DNA of 43,533 nucleotides, from positions 1 to 43,533 of the forward strand of contig PNKG01000003.1 in assembly GCA_013822585.1 (NCBI GenBank). The letters run 5' to 3'. Under the pieces are notes generated by a model. It saw only the letters and a list, made by a program, of their open reading frames with translations, was not told the DNA's origin and did not search any database. The translations under genes were made by a program, and so were the position numbers. This document shows positions 8,589 through 16,664 of the stretch, piece by piece. Within the stretch, counting starts at the first letter, position 1. Every line of letters starts with the position of its first letter. This DNA is from Opitutus sp. (GTDB lineage: Bacteria; Verrucomicrobiota; Verrucomicrobiia; Opitutales; Opitutaceae).

Positions 8589-10072
8589 GTGTTGCGAGAT
8601 TGGCTCAGCCACGCGTGCACCTCCGCGGCGAGCTTCGGGCCGAAGCCCCCGACTTTGGCGATCTGGTCCGTGCTGGCGGCACGGAGCTTTTCAATCGCGC
8701 CGAAGTGGGCGAGGAGCGCAGCCTTCCGCTTCGCCCCGAGGCCGGGGAAGTCGTCGAGCACGCTCTCCTTGATTTTCCGCGAGCGGAGATCGGCATTGTA
8801 GGTGTTGGCGAAGCGGTGGGCCTCGTCGCGCAGGCGCTGGAGGAGGTTCAACCCGGAGTGCGTGAGCGGCAGGTTGAGCGGCGCGCGCTGGTCGGGGAAG
8901 ATGATCGTCTCGCGCTTCTTCGCGAGGCCGATCATCGGCGGGGGCGGCGCGCCGATGCCGAGAAAGGCCTTCAACGCCGCCGCGATCTGGCCGCGTCCGC
9001 CGTCGATGACGACGAGATCGGGGAAGGGCTTCTGCTCGTCGAGGAGGCGCTTGTAGCGGCGGGCCACCACCTCCTCCATCGCGCGGAAGTCGTCGTTGCC
9101 GATGAAGCTCCGGATCGAAAAGCGCCGGTAGTTCGCCTTGTCCGGCGCGCCATCGGTGAAGTGCACCAGGGAGGCGACGACGAAGGTGCCGCTGATGTGC
9201 GAGATGTCGAAGCACTCCATGTGGCGCGGCGGCGCCTCGAGGCCGACGGCCTGCTGCACCGCGCGCAGGGCCTCCTCGTTGGGCCGCAGGCGCGTGAGGT
9301 CGCGGGTGAATTTCCGCGTGCGCGCCAGCGTGCGCTCGAGCGCCTGCACGACATCGCGCAGCTCGGCGGCCTTCTCGAACTCCTGCTTGGCGGCGCGGGC
9401 CTTCATCTCCTCGCGGAGCTCGTCGAGCCACTCGCGGCTCTTGCCGTCGAGGAAGTCGCAGGCCTGCTCGACGCGCGCGCGGTAGTCGGCCGCCGCGACC
9501 TCGTTGGGCCAGCCGTAGAGCTCGGCGCGGACGTCCTCGTAGAGTTGGTAGCGACCGTCGGGCAGGCGCGCGGGGCGCGTGTCGCCGAGGAGGATGCCGA
9601 ATTGCTTGCGCATCGTCGCGAGCGTGCGGCGGAGGAGCGCGGAGTGCGCGAAGGGGCCGAAGTAGCGCGAGCGGTCCTCCTTGCGGAAACGGGTGAGCGT
9701 GAAGCGCGGCAGCTCGTCCTCGGGGTTGACGCGCACGAGGAGGAAGCGCTTGTCGTCGGTGAAATCGGTGTTGTATTTCGGCCGCCACTGCTTGATCAGC
9801 TTGCCCTCGAGGAGGAGCGCTTCGGGCTCGGACTTCACCTCGATGGTGTCGAAGTCGGCGATCATCTCGATCAGCGTGCGGATCTTCGGCTGGTGGCGGA
9901 GCTGGCGGGGGCGGCCGGGCTGGAAATAGGAGGCGACGCGTTTCTTCAGGCTCTTGGCTTTGCCGACGTAGATGATGCGGCCGAGCCGGTCCTTCATCAG
10001 ATAGACGCCCGGCCGCTCCGGCAGCAGCCGGAGTTTTTCGCGGATCGCGTCGGTGGAGCGGGCGTCGGACAT
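8585..10072 (-). CDS. uvrC: excinuclease ABC subunit C, short form
   Basis: GIY-YIG (GVYLMKDRLGRIIYVGKAKSLKKR), UVR motif, RNaseH-like FDISHISGT...VVIDGGRGQ, HhH FPGLGAKRKAALL. Confidence 0.92.
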   Translation of the reverse strand: MSDARSTDAIREKLRLLPERPGVYLMKDRLGRIIYVGKAKSLKKRVASYFQPGRPRQLRHQPKIRTLIEMIADFDTIEVKSEPEALLLEGKLIKQWRPKYNTDFTDDKRFLLVRVNPEDELPRFTLTRFRKEDRSRYFGPFAHSALLRRTLATMRKQFGILLGDTRPARLPDGRYQLYEDVRAELYGWPNEVAAADYRARVEQACDFLDGKSREWLDELREEMKARAAKQEFEKAAELRDVVQALERTLARTRKFTRDLTRLRPNEEALRAVQQAVGLEAPPRHMECFDISHISGTFVVASLVHFTDGAPDKANYRRFSIRSFIGNDDFRAMEEVVARRYKRLLDEQKPFPDLVVIDGGRGQIAAALKAFLGIGAPPPPMIGLAKKRETIIFPDQRAPLNLPLTHSGLNLLQRLRDEAHRFANTYNADLRSRKIKESVLDDFPGLGAKRKAALLAHFGAIEKLRAASTDQIAKVGGFGPKLAAEVHAWLSQSRNT

Positions 10073-10087
10073 GGGCTTGCCGAAGAA

Positions 10088-10119
10088 AACCACTAATGGA
10101 CACGAATGCACACGAATAA
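10088..10119. repeat. dispersed repeat of the AACCACNAATGGACACGAAT type
   Basis: AACCACTAATGGACACGAATGCACACGAATAA; related to the inverted elements at 39032-39124. Confidence 0.55.
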
Positions 10120-10238
10120 CCCAACTCCGTTCTCGACCGCGGAGAGACGGCATTCGTGCCGATGAGTGTTCACGGGGGGTTCCCAACGGGCGGCTGGCAA
10201 TTTGGGCTTTTCGGGCTACGGTGCCGGCCTTGGATAGC

Positions 10239-11564
10239 ATGGCCGCACCTTCACCGAACGATTCCCCGCCCGCTCCCGCGGGCAAATCAATTCCGCGCTA
10301 CGAGTTGATCACCCTCGGCGACGAATTGCTCCTCGGCCTCACCGCCAACAGCCACCTGGCCTGGATCGGCGCCCAGCTCGGCCGCCGCGGCGTGCTGCTC
10401 GGGCGCAACGTCACCATCACCGACGAGGCCCCGGCCATCGCCGCGCAGTTCCGCGAGAGCTGGGCGCGCGCCGACGTGGTCATCACCACCGGCGGCCTCG
10501 GGCCGACCTGCGACGACCGCACGCGCGAGGTGGTGGCGGAAATCCTCGGGCAGGAGCTGGTCTTCGACCCGGAGATCATGCGCGCGATCGAGGAGCGCTT
10601 CGCGAAGTTCAACCGCCCCTGCACGCCGAACAACCGCCGGCAGGCCTTCAAGTTCTCCCGCGGCGAGGTCCTCCCCAACCCCAACGGCACCGCGCCGGGG
10701 CTGTGGGCCGAACAGGACGGCAAGGTGCTCGTGATGCTGCCCGGGCCGCCGAACGAACTGCAGCCGATGTTCACCGACCAGGTGCTGCCCCGCTTGGCGC
10801 AGCTCGGGCTCGTCAGCGACCAGGAGGGCTATCTCCAGCTCCGCACCGCGGGCGTGGGCGAGTCGATGCTCGAGACGCGCTTCCAGCCGGTCTTCGCCCG
10901 CTATCCGGGGCTGGGCGTCGCGTATTGCGCGCACCAGTGGCAGGTCGACTGCCGCATCAGCTCGCCCGACGGCCGCCATCCGCGCGCCACGCTGCAGCAG
11001 ATCGCCGCCGAATGCGCGGCGCTGCTGGGCGACGACTTCGTGTGTTTCGGGCAGGACAACCTCGCCAAGGTCGCCGCGGACCTGCTGCGCAATTCCGGCC
11101 GCACGCTCGCCGTGGCGGAATCGTGCACCGGCGGCCTCCTCGCCAACAGCTTCACCGACATCTGCGGCGCCTCGAAATTCTTCATGGGCGGCATCGTCAG
11201 CTACTCCAACGACTCCAAGACGCTCCTGCTCGACTGCCCCGAGTGCCTGCTCTCGCAGCACGGCGCCGTGAGCGCGGAGTGCGCCGTCGCCATGGCCAGC
11301 GGCGTGGCCGAGCGGCTCAGCGCCGACTACGGCCTCGCCATCACCGGCTACGCCGGCCCGGCCGCCGGCCACTGCTGCGACGACAGCGCCGTCGGCACGA
11401 TCTACATCGGCCTGCATTCGCCGCTGGGCGACTGGTCGAAGAAGCTCGTCTGTCCCGGCGCGCGCCACCCGGTGAAGCTCCGCGCCGTGACCGCCGCGAT
11501 CGACTGGCTGCGCCGCGAAGTCGCGCGCGAACTGCGCCGCGCCGCCGCCCCGCTGGCGAACTGA
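10239..11564 (+). CDS. cinA: CinA family competence/damage-inducible protein (nicotinamide-nucleotide amidohydrolase domain)
   Basis: ELITLGDELLLGLTANSHL, TTGGLGPTCDDRT, MLPGPPNEL, AESCTGGLLAN. Confidence 0.92.
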   Translation: MAAPSPNDSPPAPAGKSIPRYELITLGDELLLGLTANSHLAWIGAQLGRRGVLLGRNVTITDEAPAIAAQFRESWARADVVITTGGLGPTCDDRTREVVAEILGQELVFDPEIMRAIEERFAKFNRPCTPNNRRQAFKFSRGEVLPNPNGTAPGLWAEQDGKVLVMLPGPPNELQPMFTDQVLPRLAQLGLVSDQEGYLQLRTAGVGESMLETRFQPVFARYPGLGVAYCAHQWQVDCRISSPDGRHPRATLQQIAAECAALLGDDFVCFGQDNLAKVAADLLRNSGRTLAVAESCTGGLLANSFTDICGASKFFMGGIVSYSNDSKTLLLDCPECLLSQHGAVSAECAVAMASGVAERLSADYGLAITGYAGPAAGHCCDDSAVGTIYIGLHSPLGDWSKKLVCPGARHPVKLRAVTAAIDWLRREVARELRRAAAPLAN

Positions 11565-11657
11565 GTCGCGCACCGCGTTGGAACGCATTGACCCGATGCG
11601 GTCACGCCCCGAGCGCGTTGCGGTCAACGCGCTCCACCTCCGCGCCGTGACAAGGAA

Positions 11658-11688
11658 GAGCCGCGGCGCGCCGGGCGCGCCGCGGCTT
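11658..11688 (-). terminator. very strong inverted repeat, possible terminator of the outer-membrane protein gene
   Basis: 15-bp perfect arms (AAGCCGCGGCGCGCC on the minus strand) separated by 1 nt; downstream of minus-strand CDS ending at 11770. Confidence 0.45.
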
Positions 11689-11769
11689 GGGCACACACTA
11701 ACCTGCAAGGCATTCCCACCGCCTTGTCATCGCGCGGTCCGCGGAACGGACCGCGGTGGTCCGGCTGAA

Positions 11770-12417
11770 TCAGTAGCGGAAATTCACGCCGACGCGGTAT
11801 TCCATGTTCTGGTCGTCGTCGCGCGAGACGCTGCCGAGCACGGTGAACTTGTCGGTGAGGCGGACGTTCGCCTTCACGCCGAAGTCCCACGTGCCGTTGC
11901 CGGAGCCCTCGGTGAGGTCCGTGTAGCGCACGAACGGTGTCACGGCCACGACGGGCGAAAGCTCGATCTCCGCGCCGACCCCCGCGCCCCAGCCGAAGGA
12001 ATCCTCGCGGTTGTTGCCGAACTCCTGCCAGACCCAGCCCACGCCGGCCTCGGCGTAGGGCTTGATGCCCTGGTAGTTCGTGAACACGCGCGCGCCGGCG
12101 AGCAGGCTGTGCTGCCTCAGGCGCGAGCCGAAGACGCGGTCGGTCTGAGTGTAGTCGTATTCGAGAAACGCATCGAGGCCGTCGCGCACGTTCCGGTTGA
12201 AGCCGAGCGTGAAGCTGTCGGCGTCGACGCCGGTGCCGTCGAGGTCGATGAACCCGTAGGACAGCGACGCATAGTTCTGCCCGAGCAGGCCGGCGCCGCG
12301 CTCGGCGGGCGCCGGTTCGGCGGCGGGGGCCGTCGTCTGCGCGAACGCCGACGCGGCGAGGCCGAGCGAAACCGCTGCGGCCAGGAGGAGGGAATTGGTG
12401 GAATGGATGTTCTTCAT
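11770..12417 (-). CDS. outer membrane beta-barrel protein
   Basis: Signal peptide MKNIHSTNSLLLAAAVSLGLAASAFAQ and alternating beta strands ending in ...MEYRVGVNFRY (terminal aromatic). Confidence 0.75.
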   Translation of the reverse strand: MKNIHSTNSLLLAAAVSLGLAASAFAQTTAPAAEPAPAERGAGLLGQNYASLSYGFIDLDGTGVDADSFTLGFNRNVRDGLDAFLEYDYTQTDRVFGSRLRQHSLLAGARVFTNYQGIKPYAEAGVGWVWQEFGNNREDSFGWGAGVGAEIELSPVVAVTPFVRYTDLTEGSGNGTWDFGVKANVRLTDKFTVLGSVSRDDDQNMEYRVGVNFRY

Positions 12418-12659
12418 ACGGTTGATCAGTTTGGCGGTGGGGTGCCTCGGCCGGAGCCGTTGCGCCGCCACATGCGGATGAAAACACGCCGCGGCGCGCG
12501 AAGTTCCGGGCAAAAATATCCCCCAGTCGCGGAACCCCGCGCGGGCCGCGCTGTCGGGCGCGCGCGATTTTCCCGGGAACGGGACGCGCGGCGCCTCATC
12601 CGGACCGCAGGACCCGGTTGCGTTGCGAGCGCGCCAGGTTACTGTCCGGAGCCACGCCC

Positions 12660-13193
12660 ATGAAACCCCACCGTCTGCTCCTCGCCCTCCTCCCCGCCAT
12701 GTTCTTCCTCGCGAAAGCCTCCGCCGAACCCGTGAAGGTCGGCGACGCCGCGCCGGCCGTCACCGGCACGACCGACGCCGGCGCCAAGCTCAATCTCGCC
12801 GAAGTCTACAGGAAGCAGCCCTACACCCTCGTCTATTTCTACCCGAAGGCCGGCACGCCCGGCTGCACCAAGCAGGGCTGCTCGCTGCGGGACGGCTACG
12901 AGGCGCTGACGAAGAAGGGCGTCGCCGTCATCGGCGTGAGCCACGACGACGTGAAGGCGCAGGCCGACTTCAAAGCGAAATACCATCTGCCGTTCACACT
13001 CATCGCCGACACCGACAAGGCCGTGATCAACGCCTTCGGCGTGCCCACGCGCACGGTGCCCCTCATGGGCGAGCTCGCCGCGCGCTCCGCCTACCTCATC
13101 AAGGACGGCACGGTCGTCTACACCGACTACAAGGGCACGACGACCGAGCAGGCGCAGGTCATCCTCGACTTCATCGCTGCGCAGAAGAACTGA
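12660..13193 (+). CDS. exported peroxiredoxin (Bcp/AhpC-TSA family)
   Basis: Signal peptide, VYFYPKAGTPGCTKQGCSLRDGYEAL, GVSHDDVKAQADFKAKYHLPFTLIADTD. Confidence 0.9.
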   Translation: MKPHRLLLALLPAMFFLAKASAEPVKVGDAAPAVTGTTDAGAKLNLAEVYRKQPYTLVYFYPKAGTPGCTKQGCSLRDGYEALTKKGVAVIGVSHDDVKAQADFKAKYHLPFTLIADTDKAVINAFGVPTRTVPLMGELAARSAYLIKDGTVVYTDYKGTTTEQAQVILDFIAAQKN

Positions 13194-13216
13194 TGCGGTA
13201 GCGTCGCCTCATGTCG

Positions 13217-13237
13217 GGGCGCAGTCTTGCTGCGCCC
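13217..13237. repeat. REP-like palindrome, GGGCGCAGTCTTGCTGCGCCC family
   Basis: 8-bp stem, 5-nt loop; same family as 14508-14580 and 35375-35445. Confidence 0.7.
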
Positions 13238-13414
13238 GTGCGGCCAAATTGAACGCCGCCCTTCCGCCAGCGCTACTCCCCGGAGCAAGCTCCGGGGATT
13301 CGACGCGCGGCTTGCACAGTCCCGCTGGCGCGGGACTGGCCGGGCGGCGTCCTAATCTCACTTGTGAGACCCCGCAGCAAGCTGCGGGGAATGTGGCAGC
13401 ATTCAAACCCGTGG

Positions 13415-13440
13415 GGCCTCACCTCGCGTGAGGCCTTTTT
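13415..13440 (+). terminator. rho-independent-type terminator hairpin
   Basis: GGCCTCAC-CTCGC-GTGAGGCC-TTTTT. Confidence 0.6.
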
Positions 13441-13456
13441 CGTTCGCTCGGTCGGG

Positions 13457-13482
13457 GCTCGACGCAAGGTCGAGTCCTACAG
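13457..13482. repeat. REP-like palindrome with CTAC foot (GGCTCGACGCAAGGTCGAGTCCTACA)
   Basis: Stem GGCTCGAC/GTCGAGTC around GCAAG, followed by CTACA. Confidence 0.55.
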
Positions 13483-13495
13483 CCGGCATGTGCCG

Positions 13496-14476
13496 TCAGG
13501 TGACTGCCGCCCTGCTCCACCGGTTCGCCAGCACGCCGTTCACGAGCAACTGCACCGGGTGGTAGAACAGGATCGGCAGCAAAATCAGCGACAGGTCCGC
13601 GCGCGCGCCGAAGATCAGCACGGCCAGCGGCACGCCCAGCGCCAGCGTCTTCTTCACCGCGCAGAAATAGCCCGCGATGAAATCCTCGCGCCCGAGCCGC
13701 AGCGCCCGGCACGTCGCCGCGATGACGGCCGACATGAACGCGAACAGCCCGGCCGCCAGCGCGAACGTGCGCAACGTCACCGCTGCGCCGTGGCGCTGCC
13801 AGACGCCGCTCTGCACCGAGTCGCAGAACGCCGCGTAGACCATGAACAGGATGGCGCCGTGGCTCAGGCGCGCGACCCACGGCTTGCGCGCGTCGATCCA
13901 CGCCGCCGCCTGCGTGCGCAACGCCGCGCCGAGCGCGAACGGCGCCAGCGTGAGCGCCGCGATCTTCAGCAGCAGCGGACCGGGCGGCGCCGACTGGCCG
14001 GTCGTGCGCATCAGCAGCTGCACAAGCACCGGCGTGAGCAGCACGCCGAGGACGTTTGAGAACGCCGCGTTGAAGAGCGCGCCCGCGGTGTTGCCGCGCG
14101 CCACCGCGGTGAACACGACCGAACTCGAGACCGTCGACGGCAGCACGCAGAGATAGAGAAACCCGTGGCGGATCGCCGCCGGCGCGTCCGGCCACAGCGC
14201 CGGCAGCAGCGCATCGAGCGCCAGCCCGACGACCGGAAACACCGCGAAGGTGAATGCCTGCACCACGAGGTGCAGCCGCCAGTTGGCCGCGCCTTCGCGG
14301 ATTTTTTCCCACGGCAGCGACCAGCCTTGGAGAAACAGAATCAGTGCGACGCCGAGATTCGTCAGCAGCTCCGGGTGCAACCAGCCGCCGCGCGCGCCCG
14401 GCCCGGGAAACGCGAACGCCAGCGCCGTCGCCGCGGCGAGGCCGAGCAGGAAGGCATTGGCGCGCAGCCAGGTCAT
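13496..14476 (-). CDS. bile acid:sodium symporter-like transporter (SBF-like)
   Basis: 10-TM pattern; NLGVALILFLQGWSLP, LPSTVSSSVVFTAVARGN, FCAVKKTLALGVPLA. Confidence 0.85.
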   Translation of the reverse strand: MTWLRANAFLLGLAAATALAFAFPGPGARGGWLHPELLTNLGVALILFLQGWSLPWEKIREGAANWRLHLVVQAFTFAVFPVVGLALDALLPALWPDAPAAIRHGFLYLCVLPSTVSSSVVFTAVARGNTAGALFNAAFSNVLGVLLTPVLVQLLMRTTGQSAPPGPLLLKIAALTLAPFALGAALRTQAAAWIDARKPWVARLSHGAILFMVYAAFCDSVQSGVWQRHGAAVTLRTFALAAGLFAFMSAVIAATCRALRLGREDFIAGYFCAVKKTLALGVPLAVLIFGARADLSLILLPILFYHPVQLLVNGVLANRWSRAAVT

Positions 14477-14507
14477 GGGGAAATTGCGTGAGCGTGTCAT
14501 TCTGAGT

Positions 14508-14580
14508 GTAGGGGCGCAGTCTTGCTGCGCCCGGATCGCCGCGCGTTCGCCGAAAGGGCGCAGCAAGACTGCGCCCCTAC
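14508..14580. repeat. inverted REP pair (BIME-like), GTAGGGGCGCAGTCTTGCTGCGCCC
   Basis: 14508-14532 and 14556-14580 are exact 25-nt reverse complements with a 23-nt spacer; GTAG foot on both outer ends. Confidence 0.85.
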
Positions 14581-14605
14581 CCTAAGAGCGAAAGTCTGTT
14601 CTCGC

Positions 14606-15535
14606 TCACAGCTCATCGTCGTTCACCGGCGCGAGCACCTCGGCGCGCGGATCCAGCCGGGCGCGCCCGACCCAGTCGCGGAACAGCGGCGTGCGGTCGA
14701 GCAGGTCGGCGCCCAGCGGCGCGGCCACGAGGTCGATCACGCGCAGGGCGCCGCGCTCGTCGCGCACGACGTTGCGGTCGTGTGTGTCGGCCACGAGCCA
14801 GGGTTCGCCGTCGAGGAAGGCGAGGCGCGGGTGGTCGCGGTCGGCGCGGAGAAAGCGCGAGGGAATCGGGATGAGGCGGTCGGGGTCGAGCCCGGAGACG
14901 TCGTGTTTTTCCGGCAGCAACTTGCCGCAGGTCTGCTTGGCCACGAGCACACCCTCGTGGGTGACGCCGATGATCTCGGTCGGCATGCCGACGATGTGCG
15001 TCAGGCGGAGTTTCTCGAAGAGCCGGCGGTAGCCGCCGGGCACGGCGGTGGCGAGCAGCAGGCCGTCCGCGCCGCGCGCGAAGGCGAAAGTCGCGCCCAC
15101 GTCGCCGCCCTCGCGGAAGAGGAAAAACTTGTAGACCGACTGCCGCGCGTCGGCGAAGGCCAGCGCCTCCACGCCGCCGCCGATGCGGTGCAGGCGCGCG
15201 GTGTTGGACTCGAAGGGGTCGTCGGCTTCCGAGTCGAAGCCGAAATCCTCCAGGCGCACGAGCGGCAGCGTGCGGCGGAAGGCGCGGATGGCCGCGCCGA
15301 GTTCGGCCCAGCGCGGCTCGGCAAGCTCCAGCAGGCCTACTTCGTCCCCTTGGGCGAGGACGAGCGCGCGGTCCTGACGTGTTCCGAAAGCGCATTGGGC
15401 TGCCTTCGCGCCCATTTGATCGAGCGCCCGAAGTCGTTGCCCGTGACGGTCCAGAATCCCTGCCCAGGCTTCGCCGTCGGGGAGCCGGGGACCTTCGAGG
15501 AATGTTTCTCCTCCGGTGAAGGGGTCTTTTTGCAT
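14606..15535 (-). CDS. hypothetical protein with kinase-like fold features
   Basis: Coherent 309-aa ORF; SVYKFFLFREG and VADTHDRNVVRDERGALRVIDLVAAPLG resemble a phosphotransferase Lys strand and catalytic loop. Confidence 0.6.
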   Translation of the reverse strand: MQKDPFTGGETFLEGPRLPDGEAWAGILDRHGQRLRALDQMGAKAAQCAFGTRQDRALVLAQGDEVGLLELAEPRWAELGAAIRAFRRTLPLVRLEDFGFDSEADDPFESNTARLHRIGGGVEALAFADARQSVYKFFLFREGGDVGATFAFARGADGLLLATAVPGGYRRLFEKLRLTHIVGMPTEIIGVTHEGVLVAKQTCGKLLPEKHDVSGLDPDRLIPIPSRFLRADRDHPRLAFLDGEPWLVADTHDRNVVRDERGALRVIDLVAAPLGADLLDRTPLFRDWVGRARLDPRAEVLAPVNDDEL

Positions 15536-15776
15536 GGATCGGACACGCGCCCACCGTGCGCCGGGCACGGGTGGAGGCAAAGGGAATCTGCGCGCAAGGT
15601 GTTCACAAAGCCCGCGCGAGGCCAGCACTTTGCCCGGCACCCGCGCGCGCCGGAGTGGAATCGCCGCGCGTCGCGGCAACGAGCCCGGGCTTGCCCCCGG
15701 CCGCCACCCGGAAATCCTGACGCTTGACACCCCCGGAGCCCTGCACTGACGTTGGCCCTCTTTTTTCAACAAAACC

Positions 15777-15914
15777 ATGCAACCTACATTCCGCCCGCAC
15801 CGCAAGAAGCGCGCCCGCAAGATCGGTTTCCGCGCCCGCAAGTCCACCAAAGGCGGCCGCAAAGTCCTCGCCGCCCGCCGCCGCAAGGGCCGCAAACGCC
15901 TGACGGTCGTCTGA
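15777..15914 (+). CDS. rpmH: 50S ribosomal protein L34
   Basis: [45 protein letters not shown]; below the 60-aa cutoff of the ORF track; immediately upstream of rnpA. Confidence 0.95.
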   Translation: MQPTFRPHRKKRARKIGFRARKSTKGGRKVLAARRRKGRKRLTVV

Positions 15915-15928
15915 TCCCCTTCCCCGCC

Positions 15929-16327
15929 GTGCCCGGCGCTGACAGACCGACCCCGTCGCAGCGCCTCCGCGCCGTGCAGCGCGTGAAGCGCAACCGCGAC
16001 TTCCACGCGGCCCGCGAACACGGCCGCCGGGCCGACTGCGGCGCGTTCCTGCTGGTCTGGCACGCCCGCCCCGCGCCCGATTCCGCCGCGCCGGCCCGCG
16101 CCGGGGTCGTCGCCTCCAAGGCCGCCCTCGGCAACGCCGTGCAGCGCAACCGCGCCAAACGCCGCCTCCGCGAGATCTTCCGCAAGCACCAGCACGCCGT
16201 GCCCGCCGGCCACGACCTCGTCCTCACCGCCCGGCCCGCCCTGCTCCGGCTGCCGTTCGCCGAGGTGGAAAAAAACTTCCTCGCCGCCTGCCGGAAGCTG
16301 GGTCCCGCCACTCCCCCGCATGCCTGA
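15929..16327 (+). CDS. rnpA: ribonuclease P protein component
   Basis: RVKRNRDF..., VASKAALGNAVQRNRAKRRLREIFR; GTG start proposed. Confidence 0.88.
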   Translation: MPGADRPTPSQRLRAVQRVKRNRDFHAAREHGRRADCGAFLLVWHARPAPDSAAPARAGVVASKAALGNAVQRNRAKRRLREIFRKHQHAVPAGHDLVLTARPALLRLPFAEVEKNFLAACRKLGPATPPHA

Positions 16328-16664
16328 AGTCCGCCTCCTCAACCCGGTTTCCCGCGCCGTCGTCGGCGCGCTGAACGGACTCATCTGGGCCTACCAGAAG
16401 ACCCTTTCGCCCGCCCTGAGCGTCGCGGCCCCGATGGGCGGCTGCCGCTTTGCGCCCACCTGCTCGCATTACGCCCGGGAGGCGCTGCGCGAGCACGGCG
16501 TGTTCGCCGGCCTCGCCCTCTCCATCATCCGCCTCGCCAAGTGCGGCCCGTGGCACCCGGGCGGCCCCGATCCGGTTCCGCGCCGGAAGATTTCCTGCGT
16601 CAAAGTCATCTCCGCCTCCGGCGCAGACCGCTCCCCGCTCCCCGCTCCCCGCTCCCTTTCCTAA
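16320..16664 (+). CDS. yidD: membrane protein insertion efficiency factor YidD
   Basis: IWAYQKTLSPAL...CRFAPTCSHYAREALREHG...LAKCGPWHPGGPDPVP. Confidence 0.92.
   Translation: MPEVRLLNPVSRAVVGALNGLIWAYQKTLSPALSVAAPMGGCRFAPTCSHYAREALREHGVFAGLALSIIRLAKCGPWHPGGPDPVPRRKISCVKVISASGADRSPLPAPRSLS
16628..16655 (+). repeat. perfect tandem heptad CCGCTCC x4 just upstream of yidC
   Basis: CCGCTCC at 16628, 16635, 16642, 16649; overlaps yidD 3' end. Confidence 0.8.

Noticed and set aside
13367-13440. tRNA-like segment with ATTCAAACCC near a T-arm-like context
   Set aside because: No cloverleaf, anticodon arm or matching acceptor stem; better explained as REP-like hairpins plus a terminator.
15700-15780. 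Replication origin near rpmH-rnpA-yidC
   Set aside because: No dnaA gene or DnaA-box cluster visible in the window; gene order alone is insufficient.
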